From the NCBI GenBank assembly GCA_041393495.1, contig JAWKKA010000006.1, positions 83,521 through 147,520 on the forward strand: a DNA stretch of 64,000 nt. Direction: 5' to 3'. A program made the position numbers and the translations under genes. This stretch comes from RHKX01 sp041393495 (GTDB lineage: Bacteria; Actinomycetota; Thermoleophilia; Solirubrobacterales; 70-9). Positions 1 through 8,161 of the stretch are shown here, one piece after another; the stretch's first letter is position 1, and each line of letters opens with the position of its first letter. The notes below the pieces were generated by a model. That model searched no databases. It was not told where the DNA came from and worked only from the letters and a program-made list of their open reading frames with translations.

Positions 1-610
1 GCGCCCCCCTGCCGGCCGCCGCCGCGATCCGCCGCCGCGCCTCGGCGAGGCGCTCGGCGCTCCGCGTCGTCCCGAGCCGATCGGCCTCGGCGTAGACCGC
101 GGCCGTCGGGAGCCCGTCGGGATCGGGGATCAGCACCGCGGCGAAGGGACGCGGCGCCGGCAGCGGCTCGATCTCCTCCCCGGCGCCAGCGACGAGCGCG
201 AAGCGCGGCTCGAGCTGTGAGGGGACGTCGGCGCCGATGCCACGCGCGATCTCGGCGAGCTGCTGGTCGGGGATGTGGCCGCGGGCGAGCCGGAGCACGG
301 CCGCCGCGTCGGCGCTGCCGCCGCCGAGTCCGGCCGCGACCGGGATCAGCTTCTCGATCTCGATCCGGACCGGGCCGTGTCCCCAGCCGGCCTCGCGGAG
401 CGCCGCCAGCGCCCGCGTTGCCAGCTCCGGGCCCTCGATCCCGGCGACGAACACCTCATCCCGCTCGTTGCGGCTGACGACGAGCCGGTCGGCGAGCGAG
501 AGCGGGGCGAACAGCGAGCAGATCTCGTGCAACCCGTCCCCGCGAACCGGGCCGACGTAGAGGCACAGGTTCAGCTTCGCCGGGGCGAACGTCTCGAACG
601 ACCTCCTCAC
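1..610 (-). CDS. ispE: 4-diphosphocytidyl-2-C-methyl-D-erythritol kinase, 3' end outside window
   Basis: Cytoplasmic GHMP kinase of the non-mevalonate (MEP) isoprenoid pathway; it phosphorylates CDP-ME at the 2-hydroxyl. About 203 codons are present; the family is near 290, so the C-terminal third lies beyond base 1. Reading from a GTG at 608-610, the protein opens FAPAKLNLCLYVG, the usual IspE N-terminus. About 90 residues on it carries PVAAGLGGGSADAAA, the glycine-rich ATP loop of GHMP kinases. The GTG overlaps the rsmA stop by 4 bp (GTGA), which suggests translational coupling. tatD-rsmA-ispE is a common bacterial gene order. There is no ATG near the start, but alignment to the family supports this GTG. 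Confidence 0.93.
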   Translation of the reverse strand, partial: MRRSFETFAPAKLNLCLYVGPVRGDGLHEICSLFAPLSLADRLVVSRNERDEVFVAGIEGPELATRALAALREAGWGHGPVRIEIEKLIPVAAGLGGGSADAAAVLRLARGHIPDQQLAEIARGIGADVPSQLEPRFALVAGAGEEIEPLPAPRPFAAVLIPDPDGLPTAAVYAEADRLGTTRSAERLAEARRRIAAAAGRGA

Positions 611-1422
611 GTGAGCCGCTCCGCCACCGCGAGGTGCTGGTCGGGTGTGAGCATCTCCGCCCTGATCCCCTCGGGCAGGCCGAGGGCCGCGAGCGCCTCG
701 CGGCCGCGCTGGCGGATCTCGCGCGAACGCGGACGCGGCGCCGCTCGCCCCTGGCGCTCCGCCTCCTGCTCGCGGCGGCGCACGGCCAGCTCGAGCGAGC
801 GCGGCAGCGCCTTGCGGCGGTGGGCGAAGGCGTCGCGGATCAGCTCCGCGACCCGCGGGGCGACGGCCGGCCGGCGGCGCCCGAGCGACAGCACCGCCGA
901 CTCGACGCGCGGCCGCGGCGTGAACACCGCGGGATCGACCGTCCGCAGCATCCGTACCTCGCAGGCGAGCTGGACGATCACGCTCGGCGACCCGTAAGCG
1001 CGCGAGCCCGGGCGCGCCCGCAGGCGCTCGGCGATCTCGCGCTGGACCATCACCGTCCAGCGCTCGAGCGACGGCAGCTCGGCGATCGTGCGGAGGATCA
1101 GGGGCGTGGCCACCGAGTAGGGAAGGTTGGCGACCATCGCGGTCGGAGGCGGATCGAGCGCGCCGAGGTCGATCCTCATCGCGTCGCCCCAGACGACGCG
1201 GACGCCCTCGTGCTCGGCTTCGATGCGGCCGAGCTGCTCGCGGAGGCGCTCGTCGAGCTCGACGACGTGCACCCTCGCGACCCGCCCGGCGAGCCGCTCG
1301 GTCAGGGCCCCCTCGCCGCCGCCGACCTCGAGGACGACCTCGCCGGGGTCGAGCGCGGCATCGGCCACGATCGCCTCGAGCAGGTTGGAGTCGGCGAGGA
1401 AGTTCTGGCCTAATCGGACCAA
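607..1422 (-). CDS. rsmA: 16S rRNA dimethyladenosine transferase (KsgA/RsmA)
   Basis: SAM-dependent enzyme that dimethylates the two adjacent adenines in the 3' terminal hairpin of 16S rRNA during 30S maturation. The 271-residue product begins VRLGQNFLAD, matching the family's LGQNFL opening. It has SAM motif I (VLEVGGGEGALTERL) and the catalytic NLPYSVATPLI box. A run of Arg and Glu near residues 205-240 is typical of the basic C-terminal lobe. The start is TTG (1420-1422), lying 13 bp inside the end of tatD; no ATG gives a better N-terminus. It is translated between tatD and ispE in one minus-strand operon. Confidence 0.95.
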   Translation of the reverse strand: MVRLGQNFLADSNLLEAIVADAALDPGEVVLEVGGGEGALTERLAGRVARVHVVELDERLREQLGRIEAEHEGVRVVWGDAMRIDLGALDPPPTAMVANLPYSVATPLILRTIAELPSLERWTVMVQREIAERLRARPGSRAYGSPSVIVQLACEVRMLRTVDPAVFTPRPRVESAVLSLGRRRPAVAPRVAELIRDAFAHRRKALPRSLELAVRRREQEAERQGRAAPRPRSREIRQRGREALAALGLPEGIRAEMLTPDQHLAVAERLT

Positions 1423-2192
1423 CCGAAGAGCCTCGCCGCGTTCCCGGAGACGATCGCATCGAGCTGCTCGTAGCCGATTCCGCGCGCTGCGGCGACGGCC
1501 TCGGCGGTGAAGGTCACGTTGGCGGGGCTGTTGGGGCGCCCGCGGACGGGTTGTGGCGCCAGGTAGGGGCTGTCGGTCTCGACGAGCAGCAGCGGGTCGG
1601 GGACGAGCGCCGCCGCCGCCCGCAGCCCCTCCGACTTCGGGTATGTGACGTTGCCGGCGAACGAGACGTGCCAGCCGCGGTCGGCGGCCTCCTCGGCCCG
1701 CTCCGGAGTCGCCGAGAAGCAGTGGAGGACGACCTCGATCCCCTCCGCCTCGGCGGCGAGCATCTCGAAGCAGTCGGCGACCGCGCGGCCGGAGCCGGGG
1801 CCGCTCGAGTCGCGGAGGTGGATGACGAGCGGCAGCCGCACCCGCCGCGCGATCCCGATCTGGGACTCGAACGCGCGCACCTGTGCCTCCTCGGAGGCGG
1901 AGTCGCGGTAGTAGTCGAGACCGGTTTCGCCGATCGCCCGGACCGCCTCGTCGGCGGCCAGCCGCTCGATCGCCGCGGCAGCCTCCTCGTCATAGCCCTC
2001 GGCCGAGTTCGGGTGGCGGCCGACGCAGGCGTAGACGCCATCGAGCTCGTGCGCCGCCCGCACCGCGTCGCCGTTCGAGCGCTCGTCGATCCCGACCGTG
2101 AGGATCCGCTCGACCCCGACCCGCCGCGCCGCCGCGACCTGCTCGGCCGCCGGCGCCTTCGCGAGGGTCAGGTGCGCGTGGGAGTCGATCAC
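1410..2192 (-). CDS. tatD: TatD-family metal-dependent hydrolase (deoxyribonuclease)
   Basis: TIM-barrel amidohydrolase-fold nuclease of the TatD/YcfH/YabD family. Family members are metal-dependent 3'-5' DNA exonucleases; the cellular role is less settled. Metal-site motifs are all visible in order: DSHAHL at the N-terminus, GETGLDYYRDS, VIHLRD, VLHCFSA and ETDSPYLAP. The length of 260 residues is normal. The GTG start (2190-2192) sits exactly 12 bp downstream of a TAGACT -10 element with no Shine-Dalgarno sequence, so the mRNA is probably leaderless and this is the first gene of tatD-rsmA-ispE. Confidence 0.93.
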   Translation of the reverse strand: MIDSHAHLTLAKAPAAEQVAAARRVGVERILTVGIDERSNGDAVRAAHELDGVYACVGRHPNSAEGYDEEAAAAIERLAADEAVRAIGETGLDYYRDSASEEAQVRAFESQIGIARRVRLPLVIHLRDSSGPGSGRAVADCFEMLAAEAEGIEVVLHCFSATPERAEEAADRGWHVSFAGNVTYPKSEGLRAAAALVPDPLLLVETDSPYLAPQPVRGRPNSPANVTFTAEAVAAARGIGYEQLDAIVSGNAARLFGWSD

Positions 2193-2198
2193 GGGCGC

Positions 2199-2204
2199 AG
2201 TCTA
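2199..2204 (-). promoter_or_regulatory. -10 element TAGACT of tatD (leaderless)
   Basis: Reading on the minus strand, TAGACT begins 12 bp before the GTG of tatD. A start site 6-7 bp downstream would coincide with the start codon. No clear -35 hexamer is seen. Confidence 0.5.
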
Positions 2205-2253
2205 TGAGCCGCCGATGCGCGATCGAGCGGCCCGGGGGCCGCGAGTCGCGCGG

Positions 2254-3759
2254 TCAACCGAGCTTCGGGAACAGCGGCGGGATCCGCTCGATCCGCTGGC
2301 CGCCGCCCCGCGAGCCGAACGCGGCGATCTCGCGCGAGCCCTCACCGAGCGCGTCGAGCAGCCGCTCGGCCGACTGCGGCACGTAGGCGTACAGGAGCAA
2401 CGTCACCACCCGCAGTCCCTCCGCGAGGTTGTAGAGGACGCGGTCGAGGTCGCCGGCGCGGCCCTCGTCCTTGGCGAGCTCCCAGGGCCGGCCCTCCTCG
2501 ACGTAGCGGTTGAGCCTGCGAACGGCGCCCCAGGCGACCTCGAGCGCGCGGCTGACCTCGGTCCGGTCGAGGAGGCCGGCGACGAGCACCTCGAGGCCGC
2601 CGAGGCCGCCCTCGCCGTCGGCGAGGTCGGGATCGATCGCCGCCTCGGGCACGACGCCGTCGCGATAGCGGTCGATCATCGCCAGGACCCGGCTCGCGAG
2701 GTTGCCGAAGTCGTTGGCGAGCTCGGTCTCGTAGCGGGCCTCGAACCCCGCCGTCGAGATCGAGCCGTCCTGGCCGAAGCTGACCTCGCGGAAGCAGTAG
2801 AAGCGGAGCGCATCCGATCCGTACTTCTCGATCACCTCGAAGGGGTCGAGCACGTTGCCGAGCGATTTCGACATCTTCTTCTCGCCCATCAGCAGGAAGC
2901 CGTGCACGTACATCCGCTTCGGCAGCTCGAGCCCGGCGGCGAGCAGCAGCGCCGGCCAGTAGACGGCGTGGAACTTGAGGATGTCCTTGGCCATCACGTG
3001 CAGGTCGGCGGGCCAGAACCGGGCGGTCAGGTCCTCGCCGGGGCGGGCGAACGAGAGCGCCGTGTAGTAATTGAGGAGCGCGTCGAACCAGACGTACATG
3101 ACCTGGTCGGGGTCCCAGGGCAGCGGCACCCCCCAGCTCAGCTTCGGCCGCGACAGCGAGACGTCCTGGAGGCCGCCGCGGATGAACGCGACCGCCTCGT
3201 TGCGGCGGAAGTCGGGCGCGACCAGCTCCGGGCGCTCCTCGTAGAGGCGCAGCAGCTCGCCCTCGAAGCTCGAGAGCCGGAAGAACCAGTTCTCCTCGGT
3301 GACGAGCTCGAGGACGATCTCGTGGATCGGGCAGCGATTGCCGGGGGCGAGCTCGGTCGGCGTCTTGAAGTCGGCGCAGCGCGGGCAGTAGTAGCCCTCG
3401 TAGGTGCCCTCGTAGACGTGGCCGTTGTCGTGGACCCGCTGCATCACCTCCTGGACCTTCGCCACGTGGCGGTCGTCGCTGGTGCGGATGAAGAAGTCGT
3501 TGGAGACGTCGATCTTCGGCATCAGGTCGAGGAACCGCTGCGCGTTGCGGTCGGCGAGCTCGCGCGGCGTCACCCCCTCGCGCTCCGCGGCCTGCGCGAC
3601 CGGCTCGCCGTGCTCGTCGGTGCCGGTGAGGAAGAACACGTCCTCGCCGCGCTGGCGCATGTGCCGGGCGAGGACGTCGGCGCCGATCGTCGTGTAGGCG
3701 TGGCCGAGGTGGGGCTCGGCGTTGACGTAGTAGATCGGCGTCGTCACGTAGAAGGACAT
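2254..3759 (-). CDS. metG: methionyl-tRNA synthetase
   Basis: Class I synthetase charging tRNA-Met. The start is the ATG at 3757-3759 giving MSFYVTTPIYYVNAEPHLGH, which contains the HxGH-type signature (HLGH). A zinc knuckle of CPRC and CPIH lies near residues 125-145. The KMSKS loop (EKKMSKSLGNV) is near residue 295, followed by the anticodon-binding helical domain. At 501 residues it lacks the C-terminal EMAP/tRNA-binding extension, as in mycobacterial MetRS. The reading frame stays open far upstream of the start, but that extension is low-complexity repeat DNA and is not coding. A TAGTCT -10 element ends 8 bp before the ATG, so the leader is at most a few bases. Confidence 0.96.
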   Translation of the reverse strand: MSFYVTTPIYYVNAEPHLGHAYTTIGADVLARHMRQRGEDVFFLTGTDEHGEPVAQAAEREGVTPRELADRNAQRFLDLMPKIDVSNDFFIRTSDDRHVAKVQEVMQRVHDNGHVYEGTYEGYYCPRCADFKTPTELAPGNRCPIHEIVLELVTEENWFFRLSSFEGELLRLYEERPELVAPDFRRNEAVAFIRGGLQDVSLSRPKLSWGVPLPWDPDQVMYVWFDALLNYYTALSFARPGEDLTARFWPADLHVMAKDILKFHAVYWPALLLAAGLELPKRMYVHGFLLMGEKKMSKSLGNVLDPFEVIEKYGSDALRFYCFREVSFGQDGSISTAGFEARYETELANDFGNLASRVLAMIDRYRDGVVPEAAIDPDLADGEGGLGGLEVLVAGLLDRTEVSRALEVAWGAVRRLNRYVEEGRPWELAKDEGRAGDLDRVLYNLAEGLRVVTLLLYAYVPQSAERLLDALGEGSREIAAFGSRGGGQRIERIPPLFPKLG

Positions 3760-3767
3760 CGGCGGCA

Positions 3768-3773
3768 AGACTA
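3768..3773 (-). promoter_or_regulatory. -10 element TAGTCT of metG
   Basis: On the minus strand TAGTCT starts 14 bp before the metG ATG, predicting a 5' leader of only about 2 nt. No -35 is obvious. Confidence 0.4.
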
Positions 3774-3876
3774 TTCGGGGGGTGAAGCGGCCAACGGCCG
3801 GCGCGGCGACGCCCCCGCGCCACGCTGGGGAGGATCGCGCCGGAATCGCGGTCGGATGGACCCCAGCGCTCGCCCG

Positions 3877-4013
3877 GGAAGCGTCGGGGGAGCCCCGGGC
3901 GGGGCGCGGGAGTCCCGGAGGAGCGTCCGGGGCTGGCCGGGGCGGGGCCCGGGCGGGTGAAGGGGCACCCAGGAAGCATCGGGGAGACCCTGGGCGGGGC
4001 GCGGGAGTCCCGG
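3877..4013. repeat. degenerate 42-bp direct repeat between metG and the MauE-like gene
   Basis: Two 42-bp copies at 3877-3918 and 3972-4013 match at 37 of 42 positions and share the 3' block GGGCGGGGCGCGGGAGTCCC. A partial, more diverged unit lies between them, and a related string (GGGGAGTCCCGG) recurs near 41107-41118. The whole gap 3774-4028 is GC-rich, has no credible gene, and appears built from decaying copies of this unit. Confidence 0.75.
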
Positions 4014-4028
4014 CAAGCGCCGGGGGAG

Positions 4029-4412
4029 CTATTGGGGGAGGGCCGCGAGGGCCGCGAACGCAAGGGCCAGCGCGACGTCGCGGGCGACCGCCATGCCGCT
4101 GACCCGTGAACCCCCGCCGAAGCACGCGCAGGCGGCGCCGGCGCGCCCGCGCATCAGCGCCGAGACGAGCGTCAGCGCGAACAGGGCCATCAGCGCCGCC
4201 GCGAGATAGGCGGCGCGGTCGCTGCCGGCGGCGACGCCCACCGCGAGCGCCGCCTCGACGAGGACCGCGACAGCCCAGGCGAGCCGGCGCGACGCCGGGG
4301 TCGAGAAGCCGTAGGTCGCCATCGCCGCGGTGGTCTCGCGCCGGCGGACGAGCTTGGCGAGGGCCGACGCGGCCAGGACCGCAGCCAGGATCAGCCTCGC
4401 CGCGAGCTCCAC
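4029..4412 (-). CDS. MauE/DoxX-like integral membrane protein
   Basis: Small membrane protein of 127 residues with four predicted transmembrane helices. Between helices 3 and 4 it has the motif ACACFGGG, the Cys-x-Cys signature of MauE-type proteins, which are linked to electron transfer or disulfide chemistry in other bacteria. Substrate here is unknown. The start is GTG (4410-4412), placed directly after the stop of the small upstream ORF, so the two may be cotranslated with the helicase gene further upstream. A DoxX-family annotation is possible; both belong to the same fold class. Confidence 0.75.
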   Translation of the reverse strand: MELAARLILAAVLAASALAKLVRRRETTAAMATYGFSTPASRRLAWAVAVLVEAALAVGVAAGSDRAAYLAAALMALFALTLVSALMRGRAGAACACFGGGSRVSGMAVARDVALALAFAALAALPQ

Positions 4413-4661
4413 CTAGCCGCGCTCCTCCATCGTCGACCGAAACCAGCGGGCATCGATGGTCGGGATTGCACCGACCTTCCCGGCACGGCCACGGCCACCG
4501 GTTGCGGCACGACCGAGATCGCCGGCAGCGGCACGATGATCGCGGTCAGTGGCGCCGGCGCGATCGCGGTCAGTGGCGCCGGCGTCATCGCGGTCAGCGG
4601 CGGGGGGTTTGGGGTCGTATGGACGCCGAATGTCAACCACCGGCCAGCGCAATGACTCCAT
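4413..4661 (-). CDS. small repeat-bearing ORF, unknown function
   Basis: An 82-codon ORF fills the space between the helicase gene (6 bp away) and the MauE-like gene (0 bp away), spacing that suits an operon. I do not recognise the product. Its middle is an 8-residue repeat of the form DAGATDRD, RAGATDRD, encoded by a 24-bp DNA repeat (4538-4606). Composition is rich in Asp, Arg and Ala, with no Cys and no membrane segment. It may be a real small protein or simply repeat DNA that happens to stay open; there is no homology argument either way. Confidence 0.3.
   Translation of the reverse strand: MESLRWPVVDIRRPYDPKPPAADRDDAGATDRDRAGATDRDHRAAAGDLGRAATGGRGRAGKVGAIPTIDARWFRSTMEERG
4538..4606. repeat. 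24-bp tandem repeat, about three copies
   Basis: The unit GATCGCGGTCAGTGGCGCC recurs with a 24-bp period at 4538, 4562 and, more diverged, 4586. The period is a multiple of three and so keeps the overlapping small minus-strand ORF open. Confidence 0.75.
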
Positions 4662-4667
4662 CGCCTC

Positions 4668-7340
4668 TCACTCGCGCACCGTCGCCAGCACGCCGAGGAT
4701 CTCCTCCCCGTAGCGCTCGAGCTTCGCCGGGCCGATCCCGTTGCAGGCGAGCAGCGCGCGCTCGTCGGCGGGCATCGCCGCCGCGATCCCCTCGAGCTGG
4801 CGGTTCGAGAGGACGACGTAGGCAGGGACGCCATCGGCGTCGGAGCGGACCTTGCGCCACTCGCGGAGCGCCCGGTCGGCAGCCTGGGCGACCGGCCCGG
4901 CCTCGGCGAGCGGCGACTCGGGGCCCTGGCCCATCGAGCGCCGCGAGCGCGCGGTGGCGGCGCCGAGCGCGTCGGCGCTGACCGCCGGCTTCGTCGCCGG
5001 CTCGGCCGCCTCGCCGCGGATCTCGGCGAGGAACGGCGAGGGGCGCTCGGCGTCGGCGAGGACGACGCAACGATGCCGTGCGCGGGTGATCGCGACGTGG
5101 AGGACGCGTCGTTCGGCCTCCCAGCTCTCGCTGAGCCGGTGCGGGATCAGGCCGGCGTCGGCGCCGTAGACCGCGACCCGGTCCCACTCGCGCCCCTTGA
5201 CCTTGTGGACGGTCGCGAGGCGGACGCCCTCGCCTCCGGCCGACGCCTCGAGCGCCGCCCGCAGCCACGGCTCGAAGCCGCCCGGCTCGTCGTGGAGGTC
5301 GGCGACCTGGATCAGCCCCTCGAGGTCATCGAGATGGCTCGCCGCCGACTCGCTGCCCTTCGAGCCGTCGAGCATCTCCATCGCGCCGCCGAGCCCGATC
5401 CGGTCGCGGACCGCTTCGAGCAGCTCGCGGGTCCGGGCGCCGGAGGCCGCCATCCCGGCGAGCATCCCGATGTCGTCCGCCATCTCGTCGATCTTCCCGG
5501 CGACGCGCCCGTCATCGATCCGACGCCCGGCAGCGCGGAGGTCGTCGAGCGAGCGGCAGTTGGCGAGCCACTTGCTGATCCAGGTCGGAAAGCCGCGGCT
5601 CGGCCGGCGCCGGATCGCCTCGAGGTCGGCGCCGACGAGGTTGGCGGGATCGACCGCGACCCGCAGCCAGGCGAGGGCTGCGGCGGTTCCCGTCCGCTCG
5701 AGGATCTCGCCACGAACCGCCGAGGCGACCGGGACCCCGGCGCTGAAGAGCGCCACCTGCGGGGCCAGCAGCAGCGAGTTGACGCGGGCGAGGACGGCGA
5801 CGTCGGCGGGGCCGACGTCGGGCTCGGCGAGCCAGCCGCGGACGAGGTCGACCAGCGTCGCTGCCGCCTCGGCGGCGGGCCGGACCCTGATCTCGAGAGC
5901 GCCCGGGTCGGGATCGGCGCCGGGCGCCGCGTGGATCTCCTTCGCGACGCGCACGCGGTTGTAGCCGAGCAGGTTCGCCGCCCCGGCGACGATCGCCTCG
6001 GCGCAGCGGTAGTTGACCTCGAGCGCCGCTCCGCCGGCGCCGGGGAAGTAGTCCGCGTAGTCGACGAGGAAGCGGGGGTCGGCGCCGGCGTGGTCGTAGA
6101 TCGTCTGGTCGTCGTCGCCGACCCCGAAGACGTCGAAGCCGGGCATCGCCAACAGCCGGATCATCAGCACGTGGGCCGGGGTCAGGTCCTGGAACTCGTC
6201 GACGAGCAGGTGCCGGTGCTCGCGTTGGACCCGGCGGCGGAAGGCGCCGTCGCGGAGCAGCGCCTCGAGCGCCCCGTAGACCTGCTCGTCGAAGTCGATC
6301 GCGCCCGCCGCCGCGAGCCGCTCGCGATAGGGGCCGAACCCGTCCGCGAAGCCGGGCACGTCGTCGCGCATCGACTCGACGTCGGCGGGCGGGACGAGCC
6401 CGAGCCGGCAGACGGTGAGCGCGTCGAGGTAGGGACCGACGGGGTCGGTGTTGGCGCGACGCTGCCGCGGCACCGGAAAGACGGCGGCGATCGCGTCCCG
6501 CGCCTCGGGCTCGCTGAGCACCGGTGCACGGGTGCCGCGGTGGCGGTTGAGCAGCGAGTAGCCGAGCGAGTTCAGCGTCCGCGTGCGCGGCGCGAGCGCC
6601 GCGAGCCGGGTCTCGAGCTCGGAACGGGCGAGAACGTTGTAGGCGACCGCGATCACGGCCTCGCGCCGGTAGCCGCGGTCGGCGAGCAGGTGCCGCATCC
6701 GCTCGGTCAGGACGCGCGTCTTGCCCGAGCCGGCCGGGGCGATCACGCGGACCGGGCCGCCGTCGTGCTCGACGGCGGCGAGCTGGTCCGGCGCCAGCGC
6801 GGCCCGCGAGCGCGGCCGGTCGGTCGGGATCGGCTCGAGCAGTCCGGCGTCGACCGCGCCGGCCTCGATCACGAGCGCATCGGTCTCGGGGGCGCTCCAG
6901 CGCGGGCCGCCGTCGATCCAGGCGTCGCGACCGTCGTGCAACGCGACGTCGGCGAACCCGCCGACGACCGCGCCGAGCCGCGCCGCCTTCTCGCCCCACC
7001 ACCAGACCGGCGCCCCGTCGCGGGTGTCGTAGTTGTTCGCCCAGACGAGGTGGTGAAGGCGGTCGAGCGGCAGGTCGAGGTCGGCCGCCAGCTCGTAGGG
7101 CGGCGCCGCGACCGACTGCGGCTCGCGGAAGCGGGTCGGATCGACGCCGAGCTCGACGACGACCGGCTCGCGCGCGGCCCAGCTCGGGTGGAGCCGCGCG
7201 ACCACCGCCTCCGGCGCTGCCAGCTCCGCCTCCCCGACCACGATCCGCTCGGCGCCGGCCCAGCGGTCGGGGGGCGCGGCCCCGGGCGCGACGATCACGC
7301 CGCGGCCGAGCGAGACCGGCGCCTGCGGGAAGTGGGTCAC
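4668..7340 (-). CDS. UvrD/PcrA-type SF1 DNA helicase with C-terminal HRDC domain
   Basis: ATP-dependent 3'-5' DNA helicase, 890 residues. Motifs run in order: Walker A APAGSGKTRVLTER near residue 205, DEAQ-type box LLVDEFQDLTPA, motif III GVGDDDQTIYDHAGAD, motif IV-V LATVHKVKGREWDRV, and VLHVAITRARHRC. The last 70 residues form an HRDC domain (YVVLSNRQLEGIAAAMP...GIGPAKLERYG), the arrangement of mycobacterial UvrD2. Unlike UvrD2, about 190 extra residues precede Walker A, including a segment HHLVWANNYDTRDGAPVWWWGEKAA that resembles no helicase motif I know. The GTG start overlaps the rsmI stop by 4 bp. Likely role: DNA repair or replication-fork maintenance. Confidence 0.9.
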   Translation of the reverse strand: MTHFPQAPVSLGRGVIVAPGAAPPDRWAGAERIVVGEAELAAPEAVVARLHPSWAAREPVVVELGVDPTRFREPQSVAAPPYELAADLDLPLDRLHHLVWANNYDTRDGAPVWWWGEKAARLGAVVGGFADVALHDGRDAWIDGGPRWSAPETDALVIEAGAVDAGLLEPIPTDRPRSRAALAPDQLAAVEHDGGPVRVIAPAGSGKTRVLTERMRHLLADRGYRREAVIAVAYNVLARSELETRLAALAPRTRTLNSLGYSLLNRHRGTRAPVLSEPEARDAIAAVFPVPRQRRANTDPVGPYLDALTVCRLGLVPPADVESMRDDVPGFADGFGPYRERLAAAGAIDFDEQVYGALEALLRDGAFRRRVQREHRHLLVDEFQDLTPAHVLMIRLLAMPGFDVFGVGDDDQTIYDHAGADPRFLVDYADYFPGAGGAALEVNYRCAEAIVAGAANLLGYNRVRVAKEIHAAPGADPDPGALEIRVRPAAEAAATLVDLVRGWLAEPDVGPADVAVLARVNSLLLAPQVALFSAGVPVASAVRGEILERTGTAAALAWLRVAVDPANLVGADLEAIRRRPSRGFPTWISKWLANCRSLDDLRAAGRRIDDGRVAGKIDEMADDIGMLAGMAASGARTRELLEAVRDRIGLGGAMEMLDGSKGSESAASHLDDLEGLIQVADLHDEPGGFEPWLRAALEASAGGEGVRLATVHKVKGREWDRVAVYGADAGLIPHRLSESWEAERRVLHVAITRARHRCVVLADAERPSPFLAEIRGEAAEPATKPAVSADALGAATARSRRSMGQGPESPLAEAGPVAQAADRALREWRKVRSDADGVPAYVVLSNRQLEGIAAAMPADERALLACNGIGPAKLERYGEEILGVLATVRE

Positions 7341-8161
7341 TGCCGCGGCTCGCGGCCGGTCAGCTCGCGGTAGAGCTCGTTCGGCCGGGTCCCGGTCAGC
7401 GCCGCGACGACCTGGGCGGCGGCGCGCGGCCGCGCGCCCGACTGGACGAGGCGGCGGAGGGCATCGACCGCGAAGGCGGTGTCGGGCGCGGCGGCGCGCT
7501 TCTTCGACGCCGCGATGACGACGACGATCTCCCCCTTGACCTCGCCGCGGAAGCGGCGGGCGAGCTCGCCGAGGGTGCCGCGGGCGACCTCCTCGTGGAG
7601 CTTGGTGAGCTCGCGGCAGACGGCGGCGGGGCGGTCGGGGGCGAGCGCGGCGAGCGCCCGCAGCGAGCTCGGCAGCCGCCGCGGCGATTCGAACGCGACG
7701 ACGGTCTCTGTCGACTGCAGGACCCGCTCGAGCTCGCCGGCCCGGCGGGGCAGGAACCCCTCGAACCGCCAGCGGTCGGCGGGCAGGCCGGACGCGACGA
7801 GCGCGGTCGTGATCGCCGTCGGCCCGGGCAGGACCTCGACGTCGATGCCGCGCTCGATGCAGGCCCGGACCAGCCGGAAGCCGGGGTCGGAGAGGACCGG
7901 CGTTCCGGCGTCGCTGAGCAGGGCGACGCGGGCCCCGCGCTCGATCGCCTTGGCGAGCTGCGGCGCCCTGGCCTCCTCGTTGGCCTCGTGGTTGGAGACG
8001 AACTGCGGCGGATCGAGGTCGAGGCGCTCGTAGAGGCGCCCAGCGCGGCGCGTGTCCTCGCAGGCGACGAGGTCGGCGTCGGCGAGCGCCTGGCGGACGC
8101 GCGGCGAGACGTCGCCGATGTTGCCGATCGGCGACGGGCAGACGATGAGCCGGCCCGCCAT
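7337..8161 (-). CDS. rsmI: 16S rRNA (cytidine1402-2'-O)-methyltransferase
   Basis: SAM-dependent tetrapyrrole-methylase-fold enzyme that methylates the ribose of C1402 in the decoding centre. Starting at the ATG at 8159-8161 the protein reads MAGRLIVCPSPIGNIGDVSPR, then VACEDTRR, VALLSDAGTPVLSDPGFRLV and EVLPGPTAITTALVASGLP, all RsmI signatures. At 274 residues the length is normal. The frame stays open 1.2 kb upstream, but that stretch is the antisense-frame shadow of the ROK gene. Its ATG shares one base with the ROK gene stop (TGATG), and its own stop overlaps the helicase GTG, so ROK-rsmI-helicase form a tight operon. Confidence 0.96.
   Translation of the reverse strand: MAGRLIVCPSPIGNIGDVSPRVRQALADADLVACEDTRRAGRLYERLDLDPPQFVSNHEANEEARAPQLAKAIERGARVALLSDAGTPVLSDPGFRLVRACIERGIDVEVLPGPTAITTALVASGLPADRWRFEGFLPRRAGELERVLQSTETVVAFESPRRLPSSLRALAALAPDRPAAVCRELTKLHEEVARGTLGELARRFRGEVKGEIVVVIAASKKRAAAPDTAFAVDALRRLVQSGARPRAAAQVVAALTGTRPNELYRELTGREPRQ

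Noticed and set aside
5073..7373. 766-codon plus-strand frame antisense to the helicase
   Set aside because: Same codon-bias shadow; no motif, no start signal, and the minus strand has all helicase motifs.
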